Shown: positions 1 to 11,450, counted from the stretch's first letter. The stretch is DNA of 64,000 bases from Rhipicephalus microplus (GCF_043290135.1 NC_134701.1:33383501-33447500); one strand, 5' to 3'. The notes: generated by a model not told the origin, from the letters alone. Numbers and translations are program-made.

Positions 1-222
1 GAGTCGCAGGTAACGTTTTCTACGGCACACGCTTTAGCGCGCAACCCTCACGACAGTTTTGTCAATGCTTTGAAAATTGTTGACGATGACTTCACGTTAC
101 CGCCAAAGAGTAGCGTGGTGACCTTGGTAACGAGTGTGACTACCACAAGAACGCTGCTCTATGCGCGTGTCAGTCTTCTTGTCGATCAACACTATTTCGC
201 TGTGGCTTGTGCCTTTGCTGCA
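1..222 (+). pseudogene. Possible Ty3/Gypsy pol fragment, cut by window edge
   Basis: Frame 1 is open from base 1 to a TGA at 220-222 (73 codons). The translation contains an acidic stretch followed by PPKSSVVTLVTS, which resembles the linker between protease and reverse transcriptase in gypsy polyproteins, where an IPPRSS-V-type motif precedes a variable strand-rich segment. No catalytic motif is present, so the assignment is weak. It lies on the strand opposite to gypsy element A, which starts 256 bases downstream, so it is not part of that element. It could be a chance open frame. Confidence 0.3.
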
Positions 223-433
223 TGAAACATTACTTGCACAGAATTTATTTCATTTTTTGTAAAAAATTATTTTTACTATGCATATTGTTCCTAATTTTAC
301 ATGATAACATGTCCACCTATGTTTATTTATTCTGTGAATTGCTTGCTGTGCGTTATGTCGCTAGTTGCAGAATTGCTCGTAATGCACTTCTGGTCATGTC
401 AATATAAAGGGGCGAATAGATTAGAAAAAAAAT

Positions 434-435
<2 letters not shown>
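223..435. other. AT-rich stretch without a recognisable gene
   Basis: This stretch is AT-rich with frequent stops in all frames. The open frames that cross it are short and two of them run into the dinucleotide repeat. I see no promoter, RNA gene or repeat boundary here. Confidence 0.5.

Positions 436-477
<42 letters not shown>
436..477. repeat. (TA)n microsatellite, left flank of gypsy element A
   Basis: An uninterrupted TA dinucleotide tract ends exactly where the 3' LTR of gypsy element A begins. The matching right-hand tract starts at 5703, so the element appears to have split one longer tract. Confidence 0.95.
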
Positions 478-481
<4 letters not shown>

Positions 482-601
482 ACGGATGTGATGGGTTTAT
501 TTACACTGAAAAATGTCAGCGCTCTACCGTCACTGCCGAATCACCATCGCTCGAGAGCATCCGATCTTTTCTTCTTCCTCGCTCTTTCCATCCACGTTAC
601 A
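478..601 (-). repeat. 3' LTR of gypsy element A
   Basis: This 124-bp copy begins TGTTACGG and ends CGTTACA on the plus strand. On the element strand it carries AATAAA (plus-strand TTTATT around 498), a plausible polyadenylation signal. It pairs with 5579-5702. Confidence 0.9.
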
Positions 602-613
602 TTTCCCTCCGGG
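602..613 (-). promoter_or_regulatory. Polypurine tract of gypsy element A
   Basis: On the element strand the purine-rich CCCGGAGGGAAA abuts the TG of the 3' LTR, the position where plus-strand DNA synthesis is primed in LTR retroelements. Confidence 0.7.
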
Positions 614-666
614 CCAGACGAAGCTCACCGAGCGAATAGAAGCGATTGGTTGTTGTAGGGTTTCAA

Positions 667-3600
667 TCAGGCAATGTGCACAATTTGCGTCTTGCGCAAA
701 CGCCGGTTCTCAGCTGTCACTTTCGCAACAGCGTAAGTGATGTCACTTAGGCACTGAGTAATGACGAATGGTCCTGAGTACTTAGAAATAAACTTCTGGC
801 AAAGTCTCTTCTTTTGAACAGGCGTCCAGAGCCACACCAAATCACCTGTATCGAAAGTCACGGGCGAGTGTTTTGCGTCGTAGCGGTATTTCGCGCGAGC
901 GTGGGCGGAAAGAGTTCGGAGCCGAGCTTCTTCGGCACGACACAAAGTCTGCGCGACACTGGCGTTTTCGTTCGTCGAAAAAGAAAGTATGGTGTCAAGG
1001 AAACTTCGGGGATGTCGAGCATAGAGAAGAAAAAAAAAGGCGTATAACCCGTGACTTCGTGTTTGACAGTATTAAAGGCGTATGTAACAAAAGGTAATAC
1101 GGCATCCCAGTTCTTGTGATCCGCTGCGACGTACATTTAAAGCATCTTGATGGTGGTATGATTGGTGCGCTCAGTGAGGCCGTCGGTCTGAGGGTGGTAT
1201 GGCGTGGAATGGCGATACTGACACCCACAAAGCCGTAGCAACTCTTTGACGACGTCAGCGGTAAACTGTCGGCCACGATCACTTATCACCACACGTGAGG
1301 CCCCGTGGCGAAGTATGATCGAGTGTAAAAGAATCCATGACACATCAGATGATGTGGCTGAAGCAACCGCCATCGTTTCAATATGCCGCGTCAGGTAATC
1401 TACGCACACAATAATCCAGCGGCGGCCAGTGGTAGACTTTGGGAAAGGGCCAAGTAAATCTATGCCGACTTTTTCGAATTGTGATGTCGGTGGCTTAACC
1501 GGCTGCAGTGGGCCGGCCAATGATGTGGTAGGTTGTTTGTGGCGTTGGCAGACATCACAACTTGCGACGTAGTGCTTGGTGGTCGTCCAGAGTCGAGGCC
1601 AGTAAAAACGTTGTCGGATACGGTGAAGCGTTCGTGCAAATCCAAGGTGCCCAGACGTGATGTCATCGTGCATGGTTTGGAATACCGCAAGACGCAGGCA
1701 TTCTGGCACGACGAGAAGTAGTGTGGAACCATGGCTAGAGTAATCCTTGCGATATAGTAGGGCGTCATGAATCACGAATGGCGTGGCGCGTTTAGAGCTA
1801 CGAGCCACATCAATCATTGATTTCAGCGAAGGGTCACGCTGTTGCTCATGATGGAAGACGTCCAAATTTGGGAAGTTGGATGAGATTGCGGCCAGGTAGT
1901 TGTCGAAATCATCATCATTAGCATCCACAGTCGGAGATGGAAGACGAGATAAGCAGTCGGCATATGCGTGACATCGACCGCTCTTGTAGGTCACAGAATA
2001 ATTATATTCTTGAAGCCGTAAGGCCCAGCGAGCCAACCGACCAGCTGGGTCACGTAGTCCGACAAGCAAACAAAGCGAATGATGATCTGCTACGTTCTTG
2101 AATTGCCGGCCGTATAAATATGGTCTGAAATTTTGGACGGCGAAAACAACTGCACGACATTCCAGTTCGGTGACCGTATAATTCCTCTCTGCCTTAGTCA
2201 AAGTATGACTTGCATACGCCACGACGTGCTGGCGGCTGTCGTGATATTGAACTAGCAAGGGCACCAACACCGATACCACTAGCCTCTGTATGCAGTTCCG
2301 TGAGTGCCTCCGGGTCGAAATGGCACAAGAGGGGCCCGGAAGTGAGCAAATACTTCAGCTGCTCGAAAGCAGCCTCACACTCAACGGTGCATCGGAGTAG
2401 GGCGTTTTCGCGGAGCAACTCTGTCAGGGGATGAGCAAGCTGGGCAAAGTCTTTGATAAACCAACGAAAATAAGAACACGAGTCCACGAAGCTACGGAGA
2501 TCCTTCACAGACGTCGGTTGCTTGAAGTCTCGGACAGCACTGATTTTGTGCGGGTCTGGTCATATACCGTCCCTGTCGACAGATATGCAAGCACTAGGAA
2601 CTGACGCTTACCAAAATGACACTTCTTTGCGTTTGAAACGAGACCAGCTTGTTTGACGCAATCTAGAACAAATGTAAGCTGATGATTGTGCTCGTCAAAT
2701 GTCTTGCCAAAAATAATTACATCATCGAGATAACACATACATATCTGCCATTTGAGACCACAAAGGATGGAGTCCATGAATCCCTCGAAGGTAGCTGGGG
2801 CATTGCATAAGCCAAACGGCATAACGTTGAATTCAAATAACCCATCAGGCGCGACAAAAGCAGTCTTCTCTTTGTCAGACGGATGCATTAGTATTTGCCA
2901 GTATCCAGACCTAAGGTCGGCGGAAGAAAAGTATGTGGCCGAGTGCAGACAATCAACAGCATCGTCGATGCGTGGTAGCGGATACACGTCTTTCTTTGTG
3001 ACGGCGTTGAGACGGCGGTAGTCCATACAATATCGCCAAGAGTTGTCTTTCTTTTTTACCAATATAACAGGAGCTGCCCAGGGACTGCTTGACTCTTGAA
3101 TAACGCCTTTCTGCAGCATGTCGTTGACCTGATCGGCGATCACTTGCCTCTCTGACGGGGATACGCGATAGGGTTTCTGGCGTATCGGAGTAGCATCTCC
3201 CGTATGATGCGGTGGTGCATACGGGATTCGGGCAACATGAAACAACGCTTGTTCTGAGTGAAATCACAGACTCCCGCGTAGCGTGTAAGCACCTCCTCAA
3301 GGACATTCTGCTCGGGAGAAGGCAACGACTTATTGATCATATGTTTAATCTCGGCTTAGTAATTGGGCGCAGTCTGACTGATGGCTGGAGACTCTGAGAC
3401 CAGTCTGACGTCAATTGTGGCCTGCTCCTCGAACGTTCCCAGTTTGAATCCGGCTGGTAGAATAACAGGCTCTGAGGCTGCGTTGAGCGCCCACAAGCAA
3501 GCATGTCCGTCGATGGCTGTAAGGACAGACCGTGGGACCAGCACATTCTTCTTGATGGTGTTTGCATGATCAGGCTCCAAATGTTCAGCGCAGGGTCCTG

Positions 3601-4065
3601 AGCGGACATGAGAAGAGCATACGGGTACAAACACTGCTGTCCGACCAGGGACCGTCACATCTTCAGACAACGAAAGAGCATCGATGGGCAGAGTCGGAAA
3701 ATCGTCAACTATTGCAGCGGGCAACGTACTTTGTAGAAGAATCTCTCCAGTTCTTCAGTCAAGCGTAGCGCCGCATTCATGAAGGAGGTCTATCCCTAAA
3801 ATGACGTCATGAGTTGCGGGAGCCAGTACAGTGAATTCAACTCGGAAATTTTGTCCACCAGTTGTGAGTACAACTGAAAAAATACCAACAGGGCATAACG
3901 CTTCGCCTCCAACTCCACGAAAAGTTTTTTTAAGATTCCACGCGAACATAACTTTGTGACCCAAGAAAGGATGTTTGAAACGAAGGCTCATAACCGAAAC
4001 ATTAGCACCAGTGTCTAAGAGCAGGAGTATCTACACTGTCTCTACACACACGCACTTTGTTCATC
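667..4065 (-). pseudogene. Broken pol of gypsy element A (PR-RT-RH-IN)
   Basis: Read on the minus strand, pol is split over at least seven frame segments. A DTGA protease motif near 4002-4013 follows an in-frame TAG. The RT spans about 3245-2505, with VDY-type and CYLDD motifs. RNase H lies at 2508-2194 and runs into 2279-1137. The integrase has a zinc-binding HHCC region, a GIDLLGPFP segment and an ISDRG motif. Its C-terminal GPF-containing module (YSGPF) is at 945-667. The order is that of Ty3/Gypsy (Metaviridae). Many segments end in frameshifts, so no full polyprotein can be made. Sequence and arrangement resemble the intact pol of element C, which suggests related families. Confidence 0.9.
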
Positions 4066-4115
4066 AACATCACAGCATGACCATCCCGCAACCACACCTC
4101 CATCGGTCGCACCAG

Positions 4116-5523
4116 TTAGTTTCCGAGCTGACGCGTGGAAGGTGACCGCAGACGCGGAGACGGCGACCGGCGGCACCGTGTCGGAGGCGGCGTCAGGCTT
4201 CGCTCGGAGGCGGGGGACTCGCTTTGAAATTCTTTAGGCCATGGCTGTTGGGCACGGTGGTCGGCCGGGTGAGAGGTCCAGGTTTTGTGCATACGAGGCG
4301 GGTGCATCGAAAAACAGGGCGGCACAGGCGTTTCGTTCATACGAGCCGGATACGTCTAAAAAAGTGGCGGTGCAGGCGGCCGTCTGGGACAGAAGCGTGA
4401 AATATGCCCTGGCAGACCACATGTATAGCAAACGGGGACTTGTCGGCTTACATTAGCAGGAGCATAGGTGGCAGAAGTACGCGGAGACGGGTCGTGCTTC
4501 GCAGGAACATTTTGTGATGATGCATAGTAATCTTCTGGTAGAGGCCTGGTTGACGACGGTTAGAGGTCCGCAGCGGCACGTCGAGATGATGACATCCGGT
4601 GCTGGCCACTACCCGTCGGTGAAAACAGAAGCCGTGGGGTAAAATCTGCAGTTTCTGTGCGTGGTCGGTTTTCGACGTGGCACTCTCGCATCCAGTAGGG
4701 AGGTGGTTCGGGGTACGCGGCGTACGAGCATTGGTGGGGAACGTCACCTGCTTGAAGTCGTACGAGCTCTTCTCGGACTACCCGACGTACGAGGAAGGGA
4801 ATGTCTTCGCAGGTGGCGACGTCAATACTTGCGACAATGGGAACATTGTCCAAGCGCCCGAACTTGGGTAGAATTCTCCGGGTCTTCAACGCCTCCAATG
4901 CGTGACACTGCTGCCTGAAAATCGAAGGAGTGTTCAAGTTTTCTTCTGTTATAAAAAAATTGTACATGTCCTCGGCGATGCCTTTTAACAAATGACCGAC
5001 TTTGTCTTCATCAGACGTATTTGCGTTGACAATCCCACAAAGCTTCAAAACTTCTTCAATGTGCACGTCTCGTTGTGCACGTCTCGCCGGGCAACTGAGC
5101 TCTACGTGACAGCGTTTGCTCAGCTTTCTTTTTCATGGAACTCGTGTCCCCAAAGCAGGCCTTCAGTTCCTTAACAAATATATCCCAATTGGGGAGGACA
5201 TGTTCATGGTTCTCAAACCAAAGCAAGGCTGTCCCGGCAAGGAAGAATACTACGTTCACGAGCTTCGCCAGTCCGCCCCATTAGTAGTAGTGGCTCATTC
5301 TGTCGAAGTGTTTTAGCCAAGCGTCCACGTCTTCGTCAGTTTTGCCTGAAAAAATTCGTGGCTCAGGTGCCGAGTAGTCTGGTTGTCGAGGTCGACGGCC
5401 ACCTTCAGCCGTGTCGGTGGCACTGGTGGATGCAGCAGCGTAGTACGTCAATGGGATTGCTGTGTCGTCGTTCATGCTGACGTTGTCCGGGCGTAGGCCA
5501 GCTAAGCGTCTGCTTCTTCGAAG
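4116..5523 (-). pseudogene. Broken gag of gypsy element A
   Basis: Gag is recognised by collinearity with element C. It has an N-terminal segment with RIFSGK and D-V-D-W-L-K-H, a central capsid-like part with the LLKGIAED motif (about 5066-4560), and a Ser/Arg/Pro-rich C-terminus ending GN just before a TAA. Frames change near 5260, 5060, 4560 and 4340. No clean CCHC knuckle could be read. The first in-frame ATG is at 5475, but a block LRRSRRLAGL conserved in element C lies upstream of it (5523-5494). The gag end carries CGGAAAC before the stop, one base away from the GGGAAAC slippery heptamer of element C. Confidence 0.8.
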
Positions 5524-5556
5524 AACTTCTGCTGCGGGGTCCAGGATGGCAAGTCA

Positions 5557-5574
5557 CCGAGCACCACTCCACCA
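5557..5574 (-). promoter_or_regulatory. Candidate primer-binding site, gypsy element A
   Basis: Four bases inside the 5' LTR, the element strand reads TGGTGGAGTGGTGC. The leading TGG is what a tRNA 3'-CCA end would pair with. Element C has TGGTGGAAGG in the same place. The tRNA species was not determined. Confidence 0.5.
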
Positions 5575-5578
5575 AAGC

Positions 5579-5699
5579 TGTTACCGATGTGATGGGTTTA
5601 TATATACTGAAAAATTTCAGCGCTCTACCGTCACTGCCGAATCACCATCGCTCGAGAGCGTCCGATCTCTTCTTTTTCCTCGCTGTTTCCGTCCGCGTT

Positions 5700-5702
<3 letters not shown>
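5579..5702 (-). repeat. 5' LTR of gypsy element A
   Basis: This is the partner of 478-601: same length and same TG/CA ends, with about 10 substitutions by eye. The outer edge passes straight into (TA)n. Confidence 0.9.

Positions 5703-5744
<42 letters not shown>
5703..5744. repeat. (TA)n microsatellite, right flank of gypsy element A
   Basis: A pure TA tract joins the CA end of the 5' LTR to the hammerhead-like motif. Confidence 0.95.
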
Positions 5745-5749
<5 letters not shown>

Positions 5750-5854
5750 AGTAGATCCTCCGTGAGAGTCTGGCCTGATGAAGGCCAGACTCTAGGCCGA
5801 AACGTCGAAATAAACCACGTTGTGACCGCCCACGGAGGATCTACTAGACTATAT
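5741..5854 (+). ncRNA. Type I hammerhead-ribozyme-like motif
   Basis: The plus strand carries the conserved core CTGATGA (5775-5781), then a stem II candidate with GGCC arms (5783-5786 and 5795-5798), then GAAA (5799-5802). Stem III can form from CGT (5803-5805) and ACG (5817-5819), with the cleavage triplet GTT at 5819-5821. The outer arms 5741-5764 and 5831-5854 are perfect 24-base inverted repeats, giving a long distal stem I; the first pairs next to the core are weak (C-G, G-U, then mismatches). The order is that of a type I hammerhead. Penelope-like elements are known to encode such motifs. A competing 11-bp hairpin (5765-5775 with 5783-5793) covers the core. Activity is untested. Confidence 0.65.
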
Positions 5855-5888
5855 GCAACGCTACGGCCACTCAACCACCATGCCTGCC
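5855..5888. other. Short unique spacer after the hammerhead-like motif
   Basis: These 34 bases join the inverted repeat to the next TA tract. They may be the remainder of the small element that carries the ribozyme-like motif. No open frame. Confidence 0.4.
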
Positions 5889-5985
<97 letters not shown>

Positions 5986-6010
5986 GTATATATATACATA
6001 TATATATATA

Positions 6011-6047
<37 letters not shown>
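5889..6047. repeat. (TA)n microsatellite with few interruptions
   Basis: TA dinucleotides with a few TGTA and AAAT interruptions. The tract ends exactly at the TG of the solo-LTR candidate. Confidence 0.95.
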
Positions 6048-6321
<274 letters not shown>

Positions 6322-6737
6322 CAACGTGTTTGAAGGTTCTCAAAGGTAGCACGCACTTGTAAATGCACTGCAGAGATCGTGGGTGCAATCCGCATTTTGG
6401 CAGCATGAGAATTCTGGGCAAATCAGAACACAAACTGACCAGAGAAATCATGGAAGCATAACAGATTAGGGCGAATGCAAGCACGTATGTCAGTGTTTCT
6501 TCGGTAGCAATAAGTGAAAAAGAGGTGTCTTTTCTGAGCTGTTGAAGTAGATAAACGTATGCCTTCTATTTTGGGGGAGAGGGGGAGGGGGTGGAACTTC
6601 GAAGTGATAGTTGGTTGCGCCTGTGCGTTTGTGTTCTCGTGCAATGAACGTTTCCTAATAACCGTTTAGTTGTAAGTGAGCGTCTTTCCTGTCAAGCGCT
6701 TTTCTTTCTATCTTGCGCGCTCATATATTTCTACATC
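6322..6737. other. No recognisable gene
   Basis: Mixed unique sequence with short frames only. A G-rich run lies near 6572-6592. No repeat boundary could be fixed. Confidence 0.4.
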
Positions 6738-6912
6738 AGGTGACTATGTATGAGCGTGGACACTATTTCGACATTGTGGCTTTCGGAGAAGCTATTGCGA
6801 CACTACTTTGGCCCTTACGAAGTTGTGCGATGCCTGAGTGACGTGAATTACGAGGTAGTTTCTCAAAGCTCCGATACCAGTTTAACCGAAGGCGTTCACG
6901 TCAAGAAGTAGT
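6738..6912 (+). pseudogene. Integrase C-terminus (GPY/F module), degenerate
   Basis: With frame changes, the plus strand reads GDYV, then RHYFGPYEVVRCLSDVNYEV, then EGVHVK. This is the C-terminal GPY/F module of Ty3/Gypsy integrases and matches in layout the same region of element C (YSGPFVVIDRLSDVTYVI). A TGA replaces a Trp codon of the usual VW pair and further stops follow. The catalytic DDE domain is not present. Confidence 0.75.
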
Positions 6913-7085
6913 CCTTGTAGTACAGATGAAACCGTACGACGCCCGCGAGTTACGAACACTTCGAACGTTTTCTTATTAACCATAACAGCACGGGCTTATT
7001 TTTTTGTTTACGTGACCATTTTTTTCCTGAACATCTCTAGCTTCTTAGTCACTCGACCAGGACCATCCCTCCTGAAAGGGGGAAT

Positions 7086-7237
7086 TGACGCACAGTAGGC
7101 TGGCAACTATAGTGACCAGCCTCTGAGGAGGATAACAAAGTTGTTCTGTCGGCACATGCTTGGTGTTCGTGCTTTTGGCCTTTGGTTGCGAAATAAACGC
7201 CCTGTTTTTGTGTCTGCGTCCCTGTGCCTTTGTAACA
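7086..7237 (+). repeat. 3' LTR of the plus-strand gypsy remnant
   Basis: The segment begins TGACGCACAG directly after the polypurine tract and ends CTTTGTAACA. It contains GAAATAAACGCC, a plausible polyadenylation signal. No second copy is present, so the right boundary rests only on the TG...CA rule. Confidence 0.6.
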
Positions 7238-7689
7238 GTACTATAAATATTTTGCGACATATAGTGAATCCTATATTTGTGAGTGGTATTTTTAGAAGTT
7301 TTTGAAGATGACCACAAAAAATTTTTGTTTTGAAAAACGGTGACAAGTGTCACTCATATAACTATCACTCTATAGCTATACTTTCATTCTTTCTTAAAAT
7401 TGTCAAAAAATCAATCGTAATACGCTCGTCTTCTGACTTGTCAAAATTTTATATTCTATGAAGAAACTGATTCAAATATAGAAAGGGGTGCTCAACTGAT
7501 GCACCATCTATTAGTTAACACATACTTCACGGTAGGCAATTGATGCAGTAAATTTATCAGGTCACTCTTTATTGATCTATAAAGAACATGCGATTCACTT
7601 GCTCAAAGCATACATTTTGCTACAGTAAATTGCAATGGTACAACTGGCCCAGCACTCAAATTACTACGAAACAATTTGAAAGACTGAGT
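7238..7689. other. AT-rich sequence without a gene
   Basis: Short frames only. The last part may belong to the degenerate LINE that becomes recognisable after about 7690. Confidence 0.4.
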
Positions 7690-7960
7690 ATGTTGTGTCA
7701 ATATGCTAGCATTTATTCGCACCCTCAAACAAGTAACATTGGAGTACCACAGGGATTAATATAGTACCTCTATTATTTTTGTATATATCAATGACCCATT
7801 ACAGCGCGTATAATCATCTTACTGTATTCTTTACGCTAACGACACTAGTGTTTTTTGCTCTGACAATAACTTTGATTCCTTATTGTGCAAGCTTAGCTAC
7901 GACGCAGACTATGTAGTTACTTAGTGCCGATAAAATAAACTAGACATTGCTGTGTACTCA
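7690..7960 (+). pseudogene. LINE reverse transcriptase fragment, highly degenerate
   Basis: Across shifting frames the plus strand reads NIGVPQG, then PLLFLY and a YIND-like segment, then a stretch where an FADD box would sit, followed by SADKIN. This order (GVPQGS-LGPLLF, YINDL, FADDT, WLSANKLSLN) is typical of CR1/Jockey-type non-LTR reverse transcriptases. Several stops and frameshifts show it is dead. The rest of the LINE is not recognisable on either side. Confidence 0.65.
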
Positions 7961-9559
7961 TACCTTGAAGGAGTACAGCCACTAGCATAGGTTCAGCCTT
8001 AGCGAGCCGCAGGGCCGCGTTAACCGTCTCTAACACCGCAGCACACACGTTTTCGGACAGCCAAGGCGCCGAGCACAGCGTGGCAAGAATACAGAACTGC
8101 TCTCATACAAGGTCGCAACACTTTAATGGCTCTGTAAACACCAAAAGCACAGTTCAGTGCCCGTTGCAAAAGGCGGTGGGAAAGCAAACGAGGCTTATCC
8201 ACTCCACAGGCTGAAAGCACAACACAAAGGGTGCCGCGAGCACGTCTCCGTTGGCAAAAGGAATTCACGGTGGCACACTGCTGAAGAAAATGGGCTCTCG
8301 CGACTATGCTGCGTTGCTATCGCGATTTGGGACAACAGGGTCCGAGCAAAGGCAAAATCCGCTTGCGTTGGCTTCGAGAGAAACGGGTCGGCGTAGTAGA
8401 ACAACGCACCAAGACACCGCACCGCTCTCCGGCCGAGCATTCGAAAGGGGCAACGAAAGGTCAGTGTTCGCTGCAGGCGCAAGGCGCCGTTGGCAAAGTA
8501 TGGGCGAGCCCCAAAGAATAAGAGCCGATGGACGGCAATAAAAAATGCGTGCTCACCTTTCGTTCTCATGGAGAGGTTCTGACTGACTACCAATGCGAGT
8601 TTGCCGTTTCTTCAGTTGAAAAATACTAACATCTCTTACTACGCCTTCGTTTGCACGTATAATATAATAGTGATTATTGATTGCGTATCATCAGGACAAA
8701 ACATGCATGTGGTGCAGAAGCGCAGCCAGACGTTTTTTTTCACTAGAGGGGGTTCACACCAGCCCGACGGGGGGGGGAGGACACATGCATGAGTTTTCTT
8801 TTCCCCCTCTCTCAATGCGTATGCTTGAGAAGATTGTAAGTAAGAGTAAAGTAATCACAGTAAAATGCAGTAAAGCACAGGTACAATCATCATTTGAAAC
8901 AACTGCCTCTCGTCGCACCAATGAAAGGACTAGTCTTCGAAAACGCATCATGTGGATGACCCGCCCGATCGTAGAAGACATTGTTGATCTCTGTTAAGCA
9001 TAGAGGGCGTAGTGCTCGTCGGGGCGAAGTGTGTTTCACAAGTGAAGGACGGCTGCGCGTACAACTAGGATTGAGGGGTGTAGGTAGCATGCTTTTATAG
9101 ATTCATATTTGCATTTTGGTTTTTCTTACTTCGCTGAGCAAATAATTTTTTACTCTTGATGTTTGTGACTGCAAGTCTATAGTAATGATTTTTACGTTAA
9201 GCTCCATATATCAAGCAGCCCTGACGCAGTGATAGCTTTAAGTGAACATTTTCTTTAATTTACTGCGTGCATCCGAGCATGCTTGCAATGCGCAAAAGTA
9301 TCTTTTTTTGTGAGTTATAGTGCACGATGGCGACACCATTTTGCACGCATTATTTTTCGGGCAGAGTACCACGCAACCTTGGTTTACATTAGAGTTGCAC
9401 TGTGACTTTCGATAGCAAAGAAGTACTCTACTCGTAGAAGTTTTAGAGCACAATATACGCAGGCAAGGTAATCATTCTTGAGATATGTTCGCTCGGTCGC
9501 CATCGAGAATGCACCTGGGACCAGCCTATACCTACTCGCATAAAAACAGCTTGTTCACG
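7961..9559. other. Unassigned sequence, partly GC-rich
   Basis: About 7990-8560 is GC-richer than its surroundings and contains overlapping open frames on both strands, the longest 132 codons on the minus strand. None shows a recognised domain. A run of nine G lies near 8770. From 8600 to 9550 the sequence is AT-rich with short frames. I cannot place gene or repeat boundaries. Confidence 0.35.
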
Positions 9560-10080
9560 GCCTGTAATGATCCTATCGTGATTTGTCTTGAAACCGGACT
9601 AAATAATAGTGGCACTAATTTTGTCGAAACCATGGCCAGGCATACTGACGTGCTTCGGCAGTGGTAAATTGGGGAGGTTCGGGGAGGTTATTATAAAACA
9701 AATTCTAAAACTTGTCTCTGTTTGACCTATGTATTGAACTTTGCATGTTGAACACTCGAGAAGATAGACGACGATAGTACTATCCCATGTGTAGTCCCCA
9801 TTTATTTTTAATGAAAAGCTGGATGAGAAACTTCAAACTGTTTCAGATGACGTCATGTGCACGCACACTTTTCAACGTGGTTTGTTGCAGGGATTGCAGC
9901 CTTCATGGCGAGAACACATGGTTTTAGATGAAGTTAGTAAATCACGAAGGTTTCGCGATCGTCGGTAGACTACGCGTGGTTGTTCTGTAATGATTCTTTT
10001 GAGTCGCTCGCTCTGTAATAAAATGTTGAAATGTTTGTATAAAATATGGTTGACATTCTGAGCTGAGGCCGCATGTGTCA
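9560..10080 (-). mobile_element. Penelope-like element 3' part, minus strand
   Basis: This is an inverted, diverged copy of about 11040-11580. On the minus strand it encodes HILYKHFNILLQSERLKRII, RNLRDLLTSSK and CSRHEGCNPCNKPR. These are the region after the RT and the Cys/His-rich segment that precedes the GIY-YIG endonuclease in PLEs. The endonuclease part continues towards 9560 but is broken. It lies head to head with the plus-strand PLE that begins at about 10083. Confidence 0.75.
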
Positions 10081-10082
10081 AA

Positions 10083-10800
10083 ATAATCCCGGTAGACCAA
10101 TAAAAAAAGATAATCCCGGTAGACCAATAATTTCTGGAATAAGAACAGTGTCTGAGAACCTTTCCCCTTATATAGATAGCTTCATCAACACCATTCCGTC
10201 CAACTTTTCTTCTTACAATAAAGATACGAATCACTTTCTAACAGATACTGTTGACCTACAGGTTCCTAAAAACTCGTTTCTCATTACGTTAGATGTCACA
10301 TCACTATAAACTAATATCCTTCACTCAGATGGCATCGAGGTAGTGATCTGCGCGTACAACGATTCCGACGCCGACAAACCCGTTTCCGCATCGACGTTAG
10401 CTACGTTGCCTAAGCTTGTTCTCGAACTTAACAATTGCGAATTTGATGGGGCACAATACGTTCAAGTTAGCGGTACATCTATGGGCACAAGTATTGGACC
10501 AAATTACGCAAACATACTTATGAAGCTCCTTGAAAACAAATTTCTTGCAAACTGTGAATATAGGCCATTTTACTATAACTGGTTCATCGATGATATTTGC
10601 CTAATCTAGCTGGCACCATATTGAATCGCAACTTTTTTCTTCACAGCCGATCTTAACAACGCTCATTAGGTGATTTGTTTTTCGTAGTCGTATTCACTTG
10701 TGAACATAAACTTCCTTGATTTCATAGTCACTCTACGTAACGGGAAGCCGATAACTAATATTTACAGGAAACCCACAGATAGGCATTAATATCTTCACTT
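10083..10800 (+). pseudogene. PLE reverse transcriptase, broken
   Basis: The RT is recognisable from NPGRPIISGIRT (about 10113-10147) through LITLDVTSL (10280-10308), where a TAA interrupts the expected YTN. It continues with YVQVSGTSMGTSIGPNYAN (10460-10513), then WFIDDICLI (10580-10606), the equivalent of the PLE YIDD box, and FLDF, TNIYRKPTDRH near 10715-10785. The spacing is that of Penelope RTs, which are related to telomerase RT. At least two stops and frame changes make it non-functional. Confidence 0.85.
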
Positions 10801-11189
10801 TAGCAGTAGTCACGTGAAGCACAATAAAAATAGTATTCCTATAGCCAAGCAGCCCCTTTAATAGAATATGTTCTGTTAGCAGCAAATTTTCCCGCCACTG
10901 AGAACAACTTTGGAGCACGATCGAAAAACAGAATTCCGTTCAGTATAATCACAGACGCCATCAAACGTGCAGAAGAGCTCGACCGCTCAGATCTGCTGAG
11001 CACGAACAAAATACCCAAAGACAGTTCACAGACTAACCTAACTTGGACACATGCGGCCTCAGCTTCAACTATCAACCATATTTTAAAGAAACATTTCCAC
11101 ATTTTATTACAGAGCGAGTTGCTCAAAGGAATCTTTAAGGAGTAACACACGTGGTCTACTGACGATCGTGGAACCTTCGCGATTTATTA

Positions 11190-11450
11190 ACCTCATCTAA
11201 AACCATGTGTTCACGTCATGAAGGCTGTCATCCCTGCAACAAACCACGTTGCGATGTGTGCGTGCAAATGACATCTAAAACAGTTTCAAGTAGCTCATCC
11301 AGCTTTTCATTAAAAATAAATGGGCACTACACACATGTGATAGTACAATTATCGTCTGTCTTCTCGAGTGTTCAACATGCAAAGTTCAATACATAGGTCA
11401 AACAGAGACAAGTTTTAGAATTCGTTTTAATAATGGCCGTGCGAACGCCG
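11190..11450 (+). pseudogene. PLE Cys/His segment and GIY-YIG-like endonuclease remnant
   Basis: The plus strand encodes CSRHEGCHPCNKPRCDVC (11204-11257) and then, in another frame, CSTCKVQYIGQTETSFRIRF (about 11372-11426). The latter fits the GIY-YIG core as found in PLE endonucleases (C--C---YIG-T----R--). A frameshift separates the two. GIY-YIG nicking is thought to prime PLE target-site reverse transcription. This copy should be inactive. Confidence 0.75.

Larger units (their letters stand above)
478..5702 (-). mobile_element. Ty3/Gypsy LTR retrotransposon A, degenerate
   Basis: The element is 5.2 kb on the minus strand, with 124-bp terminal direct repeats (5579-5702 as 5' LTR, 478-601 as 3' LTR) that start TG and end CA. 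By eye they differ at about 10 of 124 positions, so the insertion is not recent. Between them lie a candidate primer-binding site, gag, pol in the order protease, RT, RNase H, integrase, and a polypurine tract. Gag and pol are broken by frameshifts and stops, so it should be non-autonomous. No env-like frame is seen. Both flanks are (TA)n, which hides the exact target duplication; a 4-bp ATAT duplication would fit. Confidence 0.93.
6738..7237 (+). mobile_element. 3' end of a plus-strand Ty3/Gypsy element
   Basis: This truncated gypsy copy keeps the end of pol, a polypurine tract (GAAAGGGGGAA, 7074-7084) and one LTR (7086-7237). It starts abruptly at a GDYV-type segment near 6738, and the rest of the element is absent. 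It is the only plus-strand gypsy copy with an LTR in the window, and it is not flanked by (TA)n. Its LTR sequence differs from those of elements A-C, so it is another family. Confidence 0.75.
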
